Positions 8,785-16,060 of a stretch of 64,000 bases of DNA are shown piece after piece. Under the pieces are notes generated by a model, which saw only the letters and a program-made list of their open reading frames with translations, was not told the origin of the DNA and ran no database searches. Position 1 is the first letter of the stretch; every line of letters starts with the position of its first letter. The stretch is from Streptomyces sp. NBC_01351 (GTDB lineage Bacteria; Actinomycetota; Actinomycetes; Streptomycetales; Streptomycetaceae): contig NZ_CP108356.1 of the NCBI RefSeq assembly GCF_036237315.1, positions 2,414,501 through 2,478,500 on the forward strand, read 5' to 3'. The position numbers and the translations under genes were made by a program.

Positions 8785-10317
8785 TTACGGACGGTCCCCG
8801 AAGATCGTGCGGTGCCAGTCCTTCGCGGCGACCGCCGTGTTGTCGTACATCACATGCTTGACCTGCGTGTACTCCTCGAAGGAGTAGGTCGACATGTCCT
8901 TTCCGAATCCACTGGCCTTGTAGCCGCCGTGGGGCATCTCGCTGATGATCGGAATGTGGTCGTTGACCCAGACGCAGCCCGCCTGGATCTCACGGGTCGC
9001 ACGGTTCGCCCGGTAGACGTCGCGGCTCCAGGCGGAGGCGGCGAGTCCGTACGGGGTGTCGTTGGCCAGCGCGATGCCCTCGTCGTCGGTGTCGAAGGGC
9101 AGAACGACGAGGACCGGGCCGAAGATCTCGGACTGGACGACCTCGCTGTCCTGGGCGGCGCCGGTGATCAGGGTGGGCCGGTAGTACGCGCCCTCGGCCA
9201 GACTGCTCTCCCCTTCTCTGGCTCCGGGGATCTCGCCACCCGTGACGACGGTGGCGTAGCCGCGGGCCCGCTCGACGAAGCCGGCGACGCGGTCGCGCTG
9301 GGCGTGGGAGACCAGCGGGCCGAGGTCGGTGGTGGCGGCGAAGGGGTCGCCGAGGCGGACGGTCTCCATCAGCTCGGCGACCCGGGCGACGAAGGCGTCG
9401 TGCAGCGGCCGCTGGACGTAGGCACGGGTGGCGGCCGTGCAGTCCTGGCCGGTGTTGATCAGGGAGGCGGCGACGGCCCCGTTCGCAGCGGCCTCGACGT
9501 CGGCGTCGTCGAAGACCACGAAGGGCGCCTTGCCGCCGAGCTCCAGGTGGAGGCGCTTCACGGTGGCGGTGGCGACCTCGGCCACCCGCTTGCCGACGGC
9601 GGTGGAGCCGGTGAAGGAGGTCATGACCACGTCCGGGTGGCCGACCAGGTGCTCGCCGGCCGTGCGGCCGGCGCCGGTGACGATGTTGATCACGCCGTCG
9701 GGCAGACCCGCGTCCTTGGCCGCCTGCGCGAACATCAGGGAGGTCAGCGGGGTGAGCTCGGCCGGCTTGAGGACGATGGTGTTGCCCGCGGCGATCGCCG
9801 GGAGGATCTTCCAGGCGGCCATCTGGAGCGGATAGTTCCAGGGAGCGATGGAGCCGACGACCCCGATGGCCTCGCGGCGTACGTAGGAGGTGTGGTCCCC
9901 GGAGTACTCCGCTGCCGCCTGCCCCTGGAGGTGGCGGGCCGCGCCCGCGAAGAAGGCCGTGTTGTCGATGGTCCCCGGCACGTCGAACTCCGTGGACAGC
10001 CGGATCGGCTTGCCGCACTGGAGGGACTCGGCGTACGCGAAGTCCTCGGCCTGCTCGGCCAGTACGGCGGCCAGCCGGTGCAGGGCGTCCGAGCGCTCGC
10101 CGGGGGTCGCGCCGGACCATCCCGGGAAGGCCCGCTTGGCGGCGGCGACGGCCTCGTCGACGTCCGCGGTGCTCGCCAGCTCGTAGGTGAGGACCTCGTC
10201 GCCGGTGGCGGGATCGATCACGGTGTGTGACTGGCCGGAGGTCCCGGCCCTCAGCTGCCCGTCGATGTACTGCGCGCCGTCTGCGAAGCGGTCTTTGACC
10301 TGGAAGCGGTTGCCCAT
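8785..10317 (-). CDS. Aminobutyraldehyde/betaine aldehyde-type dehydrogenase (copy 1)
   Basis: This is a 510-residue NAD(P)-dependent aldehyde dehydrogenase. It shows the LELGGKAP glutamate motif and the catalytic cysteine in GQDCTAATR (about Cys293), together with the APWNYP and FTGSTAVGK cofactor-site motifs. As the first gene of the polyamine import block it probably oxidises 4-aminobutyraldehyde or a related amino-aldehyde to GABA. Two adjacent starts are possible, ATG 10317 and GTG 10320; AGGAAG lies 9-12 bases upstream. An 18-base palindrome lies about 30 bases upstream and could be its operator. Confidence 0.9.
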   Translation of the reverse strand: MGNRFQVKDRFADGAQYIDGQLRAGTSGQSHTVIDPATGDEVLTYELASTADVDEAVAAAKRAFPGWSGATPGERSDALHRLAAVLAEQAEDFAYAESLQCGKPIRLSTEFDVPGTIDNTAFFAGAARHLQGQAAAEYSGDHTSYVRREAIGVVGSIAPWNYPLQMAAWKILPAIAAGNTIVLKPAELTPLTSLMFAQAAKDAGLPDGVINIVTGAGRTAGEHLVGHPDVVMTSFTGSTAVGKRVAEVATATVKRLHLELGGKAPFVVFDDADVEAAANGAVAASLINTGQDCTAATRAYVQRPLHDAFVARVAELMETVRLGDPFAATTDLGPLVSHAQRDRVAGFVERARGYATVVTGGEIPGAREGESSLAEGAYYRPTLITGAAQDSEVVQSEIFGPVLVVLPFDTDDEGIALANDTPYGLAASAWSRDVYRANRATREIQAGCVWVNDHIPIISEMPHGGYKASGFGKDMSTYSFEEYTQVKHVMYDNTAVAAKDWHRTIFGDRP

Positions 10318-10345
10318 CACGCTCTCACGCTCTTCCTAGCTACAG

Positions 10346-10363
10346 TTCGAGCTACAGCTCGAA
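10346..10363. promoter_or_regulatory. Perfect 18-bp palindrome, putative operator
   Basis: TTCGAGCT and AGCTCGAA are perfect 8-base inverted arms separated by AC. A partial extra copy of the arm (AGCTACAGTTCGA) abuts it on the dehydrogenase side. It sits 29 bases upstream of the dehydrogenase start and 149 bases before the NADAR gene, so it most likely controls the polyamine operon. The cognate regulator is unknown. Confidence 0.55.
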
Positions 10364-10511
10364 TTGAGTGCCGATCCTGACAGAGGACATGCACTCGGCC
10401 AAGTGATTCCGTTGTTGCCTTTTGATTACGCGACGGAATCGGTCGACCATGTGTCGAGGCACGCCCGAAATCCCGTACGAAGTGTCAGTGGCGACTGTCA
10501 GACTCGCGTGC

Positions 10512-11078
10512 ATGGAGATGATCGAGAAGCTGACGGAGCAGGTCAGCCGTGGTGAGCGGGTCAAGTTCCTGCCGTTCTGGGGACACCGGCCGAGGCCGGA
10601 CGGAAGCCTCGGTCCGAGCTGTCTGAGCCAGTGGTGGCCGTCCGAATTCACTGTGGGTGACGTCCGCTACGCCACGGCGGAGCACTGGATGATGGCCGGG
10701 AAGGCCCGGCTGTTCGGGGATCCGGAGGCCGAGCGCGCGGCCCTGGAAGCGAAGACTCCGGCCGAGGCGAAGAAGGCCGGGCGGCTCGTGCGCGGCTTCG
10801 ACGACGCGATATGGGAGCGCGAGCGCTACGGGATCGTGGTCGAGGGCAGCGTGCACAAGTTCTCCTCCGCGCCGGAGCTCACCGCGTACCTGCTGGGCAC
10901 CGGGAACCGGGTGCTCGTCGAGGCCAGCCCGCTGGACCGGATCTGGGGCATCGGGCTGGCGGCCGACGACGAGCGCGCGCTGGACCCGGCGCGCTGGCGG
11001 GGGCTGAACCTGCTGGGCTTCGCCCTGATGGAGGCCCGTGAGCGGCTCCTGCGGGGCGAAACCTGGGGCGGGGAGTGA
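10512..11078 (+). CDS. NADAR-family protein (YbiA-like N-glycosidase)
   Basis: The protein has 188 residues from the chosen ATG. It shows the family blocks YATAEHWMMAGKARLF, GTGNRVLVEASPLDRIWGIGL and NLLGFALMEARE. NADAR proteins cleave N-glycosidic bonds in ADP-ribose-related or riboflavin-intermediate molecules, and some remove ADP-ribose from guanine bases. The start is uncertain: the frame is open to a TTG at 10422, with an ATG at 10449 and another at 10518, and no convincing ribosome site decides. The stop overlaps the start of the Nudix gene (GTGA), so the two are coupled and likely act on related nucleotide substrates. Confidence 0.85.
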   Translation: MEMIEKLTEQVSRGERVKFLPFWGHRPRPDGSLGPSCLSQWWPSEFTVGDVRYATAEHWMMAGKARLFGDPEAERAALEAKTPAEAKKAGRLVRGFDDAIWERERYGIVVEGSVHKFSSAPELTAYLLGTGNRVLVEASPLDRIWGIGLAADDERALDPARWRGLNLLGFALMEARERLLRGETWGGE

Positions 11079-11506
11079 CGGACCGGCGCCGGGTCGCGGC
11101 CGTGATCGTCCGGGACGGCTGCGTGCTCATGGTGCGCGAGCGCGGCCTGGGCCCCACGGGCCGGCACGACGGGCCGGAGTACTGGACCCTGCCGGGTGGC
11201 GGCCTGGAGCCGGGCGAGGAGCCGGAGGAGGGGGTCCGGCGGGAGGTGGCCGAGGAGGTGGGGCTGCGCGCCCTGGGCGTGCGGTTCGCGTACGACGCCC
11301 CCTACCCGTCGGGCTGGACCGCCTGCTTCCGGGTGGAGGTGGCGACCGGCGAGCCGGTGCTCGGGGTCGACCCGGACCTGGAGTGTGACTGCCCGCGGAT
11401 GGTGGGGCTGATCTGGGTCCCGCTGTCGCGGGGCACGGACGGCGGTTCGGTCATGGTGCCGACGCTGCTGAGTAATTGCGTGGTGGATCCCGAGCCCGGC
11501 GCCTAA
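11075..11506 (+). CDS. Nudix hydrolase
   Basis: The protein is 143 residues. The Nudix box runs from GGGLEPGEEPEEG to REVAEEVGL, so the catalytic G-x5-E-x7-REUxEExGU pattern is complete. These enzymes hydrolyse nucleoside diphosphates linked to another moiety, including ADP-ribose, NADH and RNA caps; the substrate cannot be told from sequence. The GTG start overlaps the NADAR stop by four bases. Its stop lies about 11 bases before the first predicted Y RNA, so the whole region could be one transcription unit with the Rsr gene. Confidence 0.88.
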   Translation: MTDRRRVAAVIVRDGCVLMVRERGLGPTGRHDGPEYWTLPGGGLEPGEEPEEGVRREVAEEVGLRALGVRFAYDAPYPSGWTACFRVEVATGEPVLGVDPDLECDCPRMVGLIWVPLSRGTDGGSVMVPTLLSNCVVDPEPGA

Positions 11507-11516
11507 CGTGATCCTT

Positions 11517-11650
11517 GTCCAGGTGCGAAGGCGAGACCTACTTCGACTCATAATCGGGCGGCCGCGGGTTCGAGTCCCGTCACCGGCTTCGTGCCGGTGT
11601 AGCTCAGCTGGTAGAGCACCTTGTGGTTTCGCCGACTTCGACCTCTGGAC
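11517..11650 (+). ncRNA. YrlA-like bacterial Y RNA 1 with permuted tRNA-like module
   Basis: The ends pair as GTCCAG (11517-11522) with CTGGAC (11645-11650), then CGAAG (11526-11530) with CTTCG (11636-11640) and GCGA (11531-11534) with TCGC (11629-11632). Inside is a T arm (stem 11564-11568/11576-11580, loop TTCGAGT). An acceptor-like helix follows, CACCGGC (11581-11587) with GCCGGTG (11593-11599), closed by TTCGT. Then come TA and a D arm (GCTC 11602-11605/GAGC 11614-11617, loop with GG). The 3' tRNA half thus precedes the 5' half. This matches YrlA Y RNAs, which bind Rsr through the outer stem. Exact ends are estimates. Confidence 0.85.
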
Positions 11651-11750
11651 ACCTACGTCACGCACCTCCCGGTGCGCGGGCTGCGGCTCCTTCTTTTGCA
11701 AAGAATCCAAAAGCCGCCGCCACCTTGATCTCGGGAGGCACGCGTGGGGG

Positions 11751-11882
11751 ATGCCCGGTGCGCAGGCGACGGCTACTTCCGGATCAACAGGTCGCGGGTT
11801 CGAGTCCCGCCCGGCCCCGGCCGGTAGCTCAGTTGGATAGAGCAGTCGACAACAGTCCGTCGCCGACTTCGATCTCGGGCAT
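11751..11882 (+). ncRNA. YrlA-like bacterial Y RNA 2 with permuted tRNA-like module
   Basis: This is a second copy of the same architecture. The ends pair as ATGCCCG (11751-11757) with CGGGCAT (11876-11882), and GCGACGG (11766-11772) with CCGTCGC (11857-11863). The T arm has stem 11794-11798/11806-11810 and loop TTCGAGT. The acceptor-like helix CCGGCC (11811-11816)/GGCCGG (11819-11824) has a minimal loop. TA and a D arm (11827-11830/11840-11843, loop with GG) follow. TCGCCGACTTCGA on the 3' strand is identical to RNA 1, while closing stems differ by compensatory changes. It ends 50 bases before the Rsr start and may also be part of that mRNA leader. Confidence 0.85.
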
Positions 11883-11932
11883 TCCTCACGTCACGCCTCC
11901 CCCGCTTTCCTTTGAATTCGGGGGGATTCACC

Positions 11933-13522
11933 ATGGCTCGTTTCAACCTGCGCGCGTTCAAGGCAGCGCCTGCCGCGCCCACCTCGCCCGTACGCTCGAC
12001 CCGCAGCGCCAGCACCCACCAGGGCGGCCCCGGGTACGAACGCGATCCGCGCTCCGAGCTGTTCCTGCTCGCCGTCGCCAACTTCGTGACGCAGCGCACC
12101 TTCCACGAGCGCGGCGAGGACCGCGACGACCGCTTCGCCGCCCTCGTGCGGCGGCTCGCGGTCGAGGACCCGGCGTGGACCGCCGGCCTGCTGCGCTGGC
12201 TCCGTGGGGACGCGAACATGCGGACGGCCTCGCTCGTCGGCGCCGCCGAGTACGTGAAGGCACGGCTCGACGCGGGCGCCACCGACGGGCCTTCGAACCG
12301 CCAGGTCGTGGACTCCGTGCTCCAGCGCCCTGACGAGCCCGGCGAGTTGCTGGCCTACTGGACGGCGACGCACGGGCGCAACGTGCCCAAGCCCGTCAAG
12401 CGCGGCATCGCCGACGCGGTGCGCCGTCTCTACTCCGCCGGCTCCCTGCTGAAGTACGACACGGCCTCCAAGGACTACCGCTTCGGTGACGTCCTCAACC
12501 TCGTGCACGCCTCCCCCGACCCGGCGAAGCCCTGGCAGGGCGAGCTGTTCCGCCACGCCCTCGACCGCCGGCACAACCCGGAGAGCGCCGAACTCCCCGT
12601 GGGCAACCGCACCCTCGCCGCCCACCGGGCGCTGATGGAGCTGCCGGTACCGGAGCGGCGCGAGGTGGTGCTCGCCCCGGACGGTGCGGAGCGCCTCGCG
12701 GAGGCGGGCATGACCTGGGAGGCCCTCGCCGGATGGCTGCAGGGGCCGATGGACGCGGCCGCCTGGGAGGCGGTCATTCCGTCCATGGGCGCGATGGCGC
12801 TGCTGCGCAACCTGCGCAACTTCGACCAGGCCGGGGTCTCGGACGAGGTGGCCGCGCGCGTCGCGGCGAAGATCTCCGACCCGGAGGTCGTCGCCCGGTC
12901 GCGGCAGTTCCCCTTCCGCTACCTGGCCGCCTACCAGCACGCCCCCTCGCTGCGCTGGGCGTACCCGCTGGAGCAGGCGCTCGGGCACTCGCTGGCCAAC
13001 GTACCCGCGCTGCCCGGCCGGACGCTGGTGCTCGTCGACCGCTCCGGGTCGATGTGGAGCCGGTTGTCGGACCGTTCCGAGCTCAACCGGGCTGACGCGG
13101 CGGCCGTGTTCGGGTCGGCGCTGGCACTGCGGGCCGAGGAGGCCGACCTGGTGCAGTTCGGCACGACCAGCGAGGTGGTCCCGTACACCCGGGGCGAGTC
13201 GGTGCTGAAGGTGCTGGAGCGGTTCGGGGACCTCGGTGGCACCTACACGGCCCGCGCCGTGAAGGAGCACTACCGGGACCACGACCGGGTGCTGATCGTC
13301 ACCGACGAGCAGGCCGCCTCGTACGGATACGGCGGCGACCCGACGCAGGAGGTGCCGAGCACGGTCCCGGTGTACACCTGGAACCTGGCCGGCTACCGGG
13401 TGGGCCACGCGCCCTCCGGTTCCGCGAACCGGCACGCCTTCGGCGGGCTCACCGACGGGGCCTTCCGCATGGTGTCCCTGATCGAGGCAGGGCAGGACGC
13501 CGACTGGCCCTGGGCCGTGTAG
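11933..13522 (+). CDS. rsr: Ro60 orthologue Rsr (TROVE and vWA domain RNA-binding protein)
   Basis: The protein has 529 residues. The first two thirds form the alpha-helical-repeat TROVE ring that holds Y RNAs and misfolded RNA ends in Ro proteins. The C-terminal third is a von Willebrand A domain with the MIDAS motif DRSGSM (Asp369, Ser371, Ser373). ATG 11933 follows GGGGG with seven bases of spacing. Bacterial Rsr works with Y RNAs and exoribonucleases such as PNPase in RNA turnover and stress; here two Y RNA candidates lie directly upstream. No rtcB or rtcA gene is adjacent. Confidence 0.93.
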   Translation: MARFNLRAFKAAPAAPTSPVRSTRSASTHQGGPGYERDPRSELFLLAVANFVTQRTFHERGEDRDDRFAALVRRLAVEDPAWTAGLLRWLRGDANMRTASLVGAAEYVKARLDAGATDGPSNRQVVDSVLQRPDEPGELLAYWTATHGRNVPKPVKRGIADAVRRLYSAGSLLKYDTASKDYRFGDVLNLVHASPDPAKPWQGELFRHALDRRHNPESAELPVGNRTLAAHRALMELPVPERREVVLAPDGAERLAEAGMTWEALAGWLQGPMDAAAWEAVIPSMGAMALLRNLRNFDQAGVSDEVAARVAAKISDPEVVARSRQFPFRYLAAYQHAPSLRWAYPLEQALGHSLANVPALPGRTLVLVDRSGSMWSRLSDRSELNRADAAAVFGSALALRAEEADLVQFGTTSEVVPYTRGESVLKVLERFGDLGGTYTARAVKEHYRDHDRVLIVTDEQAASYGYGGDPTQEVPSTVPVYTWNLAGYRVGHAPSGSANRHAFGGLTDGAFRMVSLIEAGQDADWPWAV

Positions 13523-13556
13523 CCGCGTAGTCGGGTAGCCGGGTAGCCGGGTCCGC

Positions 13557-14213
13557 TCAGACCTTCTCGCGGTTGTCGGAGTCCGAGTACGGGCTCTCGT
13601 ACCGCGTGTCGGGGAGCGGGCCCAGGTCCCTGAGGCTGGAGAACGCCAGGACGAGCATGAGGCCCCCGAGCAGGATGCCGACGCCTCCGAGGATGATGCC
13701 GGCCAGCGCCATCCCGCCGTTGTCGGCCTCGCCCCGGGTTGCCTTGCCCTTGCCCAGGGCGCCGAAGACCACGGCCCCGATGCCGAGGCCGACCGCTATG
13801 AAGCTGGTGATGCAGCCGACGACCGAGAGGATGCCGAGCACCAGCGCGGTGACGCCGAAGCCGTTGCTCTTCGGCATCCCGTAGGGCTGGTACGCGGAGT
13901 AGCCCGGGTATCCGGGCTGGCCCGGGTACCCGTAGGTCGGCTGGGCGGGCACCGGAGCGGGGTACGCGTAGGCACTCGGGTCGGGCTGGGCCGGGTACCC
14001 GTACGCGGCGGACGCGGGCCCGGTCACGGGAGCCGTCTGGTAGGTCTCGGCTCCCGGCATCTCGGTGATGGTCGGCTGATCGTGCACGGACGGCGGACCC
14101 GACACACCGGACGCGCCCGCTCCCCCGTACGCACCGTGCGGCTTGCCCAGGTCCACCGCCGGCCGCTCGGGCGGCGCCCACGGGTCTCGCGGCTCGGGAC
14201 TGTTCTCGCTCAT
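13557..14213 (-). CDS. DUF4190 membrane protein
   Basis: The protein has 218 residues. The first 120 are Pro/Tyr/Gln-rich and disordered, with repeated YPAQP/YGYPGQP-type units. Two long hydrophobic segments follow (ALVLGILSVVGCITSFIAVGLGIGA-like and AGIILGGVGILLGGLMLVLAF-like), the usual DUF4190 arrangement in actinobacteria. Function is unknown. It converges on the Rsr gene with a 34-base gap that holds short GGGTAGCC repeats but no clear terminator. Confidence 0.85.
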   Translation of the reverse strand: MSENSPEPRDPWAPPERPAVDLGKPHGAYGGAGASGVSGPPSVHDQPTITEMPGAETYQTAPVTGPASAAYGYPAQPDPSAYAYPAPVPAQPTYGYPGQPGYPGYSAYQPYGMPKSNGFGVTALVLGILSVVGCITSFIAVGLGIGAVVFGALGKGKATRGEADNGGMALAGIILGGVGILLGGLMLVLAFSSLRDLGPLPDTRYESPYSDSDNREKV

Positions 14214-14323
14214 GCGGCGCCCCCCTCTCGTACAGCCATGCTAAGTGCTGCCACCGACAGTCACCGGGCTGCCTACGATGAAGCCCGACCTGCCCGCACC
14301 AGCGTTCTCCCGGAGGCATCCCC

Positions 14324-15349
14324 ATGACCGACCTGCACCCCTTCATCGCGGGGCTGCCCAAGGCGGAACTCCACGTCCACCACGTCGGCTCGGCGTCCCC
14401 GCGCATCGTCGCCGAGCTCGCCGCCCGGCACCCCGACTCGAAGGTCCCCACCGACCCCGAGGCACTCGCCGACTACTTCACCTTTACCGACTTCGCGCAC
14501 TTCATCACCGTCTACCTGTCGGTCGTGGACCTGATCCGCACCCCCGAGGACGTGCGGCTGCTGACCTTCGAGGTCGCCCGTGACATGGCCCGGCAGAACA
14601 TCCGCTACGCCGAGCTGACCATCACGCCGTACTCCTCCACCCGCCGCGGCATCGACGAGAAAGCCTTCATGGAGGCCATCGAGGACGCCCGCAGGGCCGC
14701 CGAGACCGAACTCGGCGTCGTCCTGCGCTGGTGCTTCGACATCCCCGGCGAAGCCGGCCTGGAGGCCGCCGCCGAGACCGCGCGCCTCGCCGTCGACCTG
14801 CGCCCCGAGGGCCTCGTCTCCTTCGGCCTCGGCGGCCCCGAGGTCGGCGTCCCGCGCCCGCAGTTCAAGCCGTACTTCGACACCGCCCGGGCCGCCGGCC
14901 TGCGCAGCGTGCCGCACGCCGGCGAGACCACCGGCCCCGAGACCATCTGGGACGCCATCCGCGAGCTGGGCGCCGAGCGCATCGGCCACGGCACCAGCGC
15001 CACCCAGGACCCGGAGCTCCTCGCGTACTTGGCGGAGCACCGCATCGCGCTGGAGGTCTGCCCGACCTCCAACATCGCCACCCGCGCCGTCGCGAACCTC
15101 GACGAGCACCCGGTCAAGGAGATGGTCGCGGCGGGCGTGCTCGTCACCATCAACAGCGACGACCCGCCGATGTTCGGCTCCGACCTCAACAACGAGTACG
15201 CGGTCGCCGCCCGCCTCCTCGACCTGGACGAGCGAGGGCTCGCCCAGCTCGCCAAGAACGCCGTCGAGGCCTCCTTCCTGGACGAGGCCGGCAAGGAGAA
15301 GCTCCGCGCGGAGATCGACACGTACACCTCCGCCTGGCTCGCGCGCTGA
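14324..15349 (+). CDS. Adenosine deaminase-family enzyme, likely 6-aminodeoxyfutalosine deaminase
   Basis: This 341-residue amidohydrolase has metal ligands in HVHHVGS near residue 19, the catalytic HAGETTGP block, the GHGTSAT metal-ligand region and INSDDPPMFGSDL near the C-terminus. The active-site architecture is adenosine-deaminase-like. In Streptomyces this subgroup, with HVHHVGS in place of the usual HVHLDG, is known to act on 6-aminodeoxyfutalosine in the futalosine route to menaquinone. I assign that role from recollection of the subgroup; plain adenosine deamination is the alternative. No other menaquinone gene is in the window. Confidence 0.85.
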   Translation: MTDLHPFIAGLPKAELHVHHVGSASPRIVAELAARHPDSKVPTDPEALADYFTFTDFAHFITVYLSVVDLIRTPEDVRLLTFEVARDMARQNIRYAELTITPYSSTRRGIDEKAFMEAIEDARRAAETELGVVLRWCFDIPGEAGLEAAAETARLAVDLRPEGLVSFGLGGPEVGVPRPQFKPYFDTARAAGLRSVPHAGETTGPETIWDAIRELGAERIGHGTSATQDPELLAYLAEHRIALEVCPTSNIATRAVANLDEHPVKEMVAAGVLVTINSDDPPMFGSDLNNEYAVAARLLDLDERGLAQLAKNAVEASFLDEAGKEKLRAEIDTYTSAWLAR

Positions 15350-15370
15350 CGTCCCGTCGACAATGGGGTC

Positions 15371-16060
15371 ATGCGCACCCTTACTGCCGTCGGCCACCGC
15401 GGCGATCCCTACCGTGTCCGTGAGAACACCCTGCCCTCGATCCGCTCCGCGTTCGCGCGCGGCGCGGACGCGGTCGAGATCGACGTCCGGCTGACCCGTG
15501 ACGGCGTGCCGGTCCTGCTCCATGACGAAACGCTCCAGCGACTGTGGGGCCATGACGTGCGCCTGGACGCCGTCACGGCCGCTCAGTTGCGGGAGCTCAC
15601 TGAGGGCCGGGTCCCGACCCTGCGCGAGGCGCTGATGGAGGCCGGGGCGGGCCGACTGATGATCGACCTACCGGGCGCCACCGCGGAGTCGGTACGCACC
15701 GTCGTGGGCCAGGTCCACGAGTGCGGGGCGCGCGAGCGGACGTACTACTGCGCGGGCCCGAACACCATGCTGGCGGTCCGCGCCGCCGATCCGGGCGCGG
15801 AGATCGCGCTGACCTGGACGACGCTGTCGCCGCCGCGCCGGGTGCTGATCGACGCCGTGTCGCCGCGCTGGCTCAACTACCGCTTCGGGCTGGTGAGCCG
15901 GGAGCTGACGGACGCCCTGCACCGGGACGGTCTGCTGGTGTCCGCGTGGACCCCGGACACCAAGATGACGATGAAGGCGCTCGTCAAGGCCGGCGTCGAC
16001 TCCATCACAACGAACCGGGTCGATGCGCTGGCCGCCGTACGCGCCGACCTCGGCCGGTGA
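15371..16060 (+). CDS. Glycerophosphodiester phosphodiesterase family protein
   Basis: The protein is 229 residues, close to the minimal GDPD domain. The N-terminal HRGDPYRVRENTLPS block, EIDVRLTRDG and VLLHDE give the catalytic histidines and metal-binding acids of the family. It lacks a signal peptide, so it is probably cytoplasmic and hydrolyses glycerophosphodiesters released from phospholipid turnover. Its stop overlaps the GTG of the histidine kinase gene (GTGA). It begins 21 bases after the deaminase gene. Confidence 0.88.
   Translation: MRTLTAVGHRGDPYRVRENTLPSIRSAFARGADAVEIDVRLTRDGVPVLLHDETLQRLWGHDVRLDAVTAAQLRELTEGRVPTLREALMEAGAGRLMIDLPGATAESVRTVVGQVHECGARERTYYCAGPNTMLAVRAADPGAEIALTWTTLSPPRRVLIDAVSPRWLNYRFGLVSRELTDALHRDGLLVSAWTPDTKMTMKALVKAGVDSITTNRVDALAAVRADLGR

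Noticed and set aside
10352..10651. Minus-strand 99-residue frame between the dehydrogenase and NADAR genes
   Set aside because: It lies over the putative operator and the NADAR start region and has no recognisable features.
11560..11850. Canonical or split tRNA genes suggested by T-arm and D-arm sequences
   Set aside because: The halves are in the wrong order, the acceptor strands are joined by a tiny loop, no anticodon arm exists, and an outer stem encloses the unit in both copies. A Y RNA explains all of this; tRNA remnants would not keep paired stems.
13523..13556. Short GGGTAGCC tandem repeats after rsr
   Set aside because: Three short units, partly mutated, in a 34-base convergent gap; chance or slippage is sufficient.
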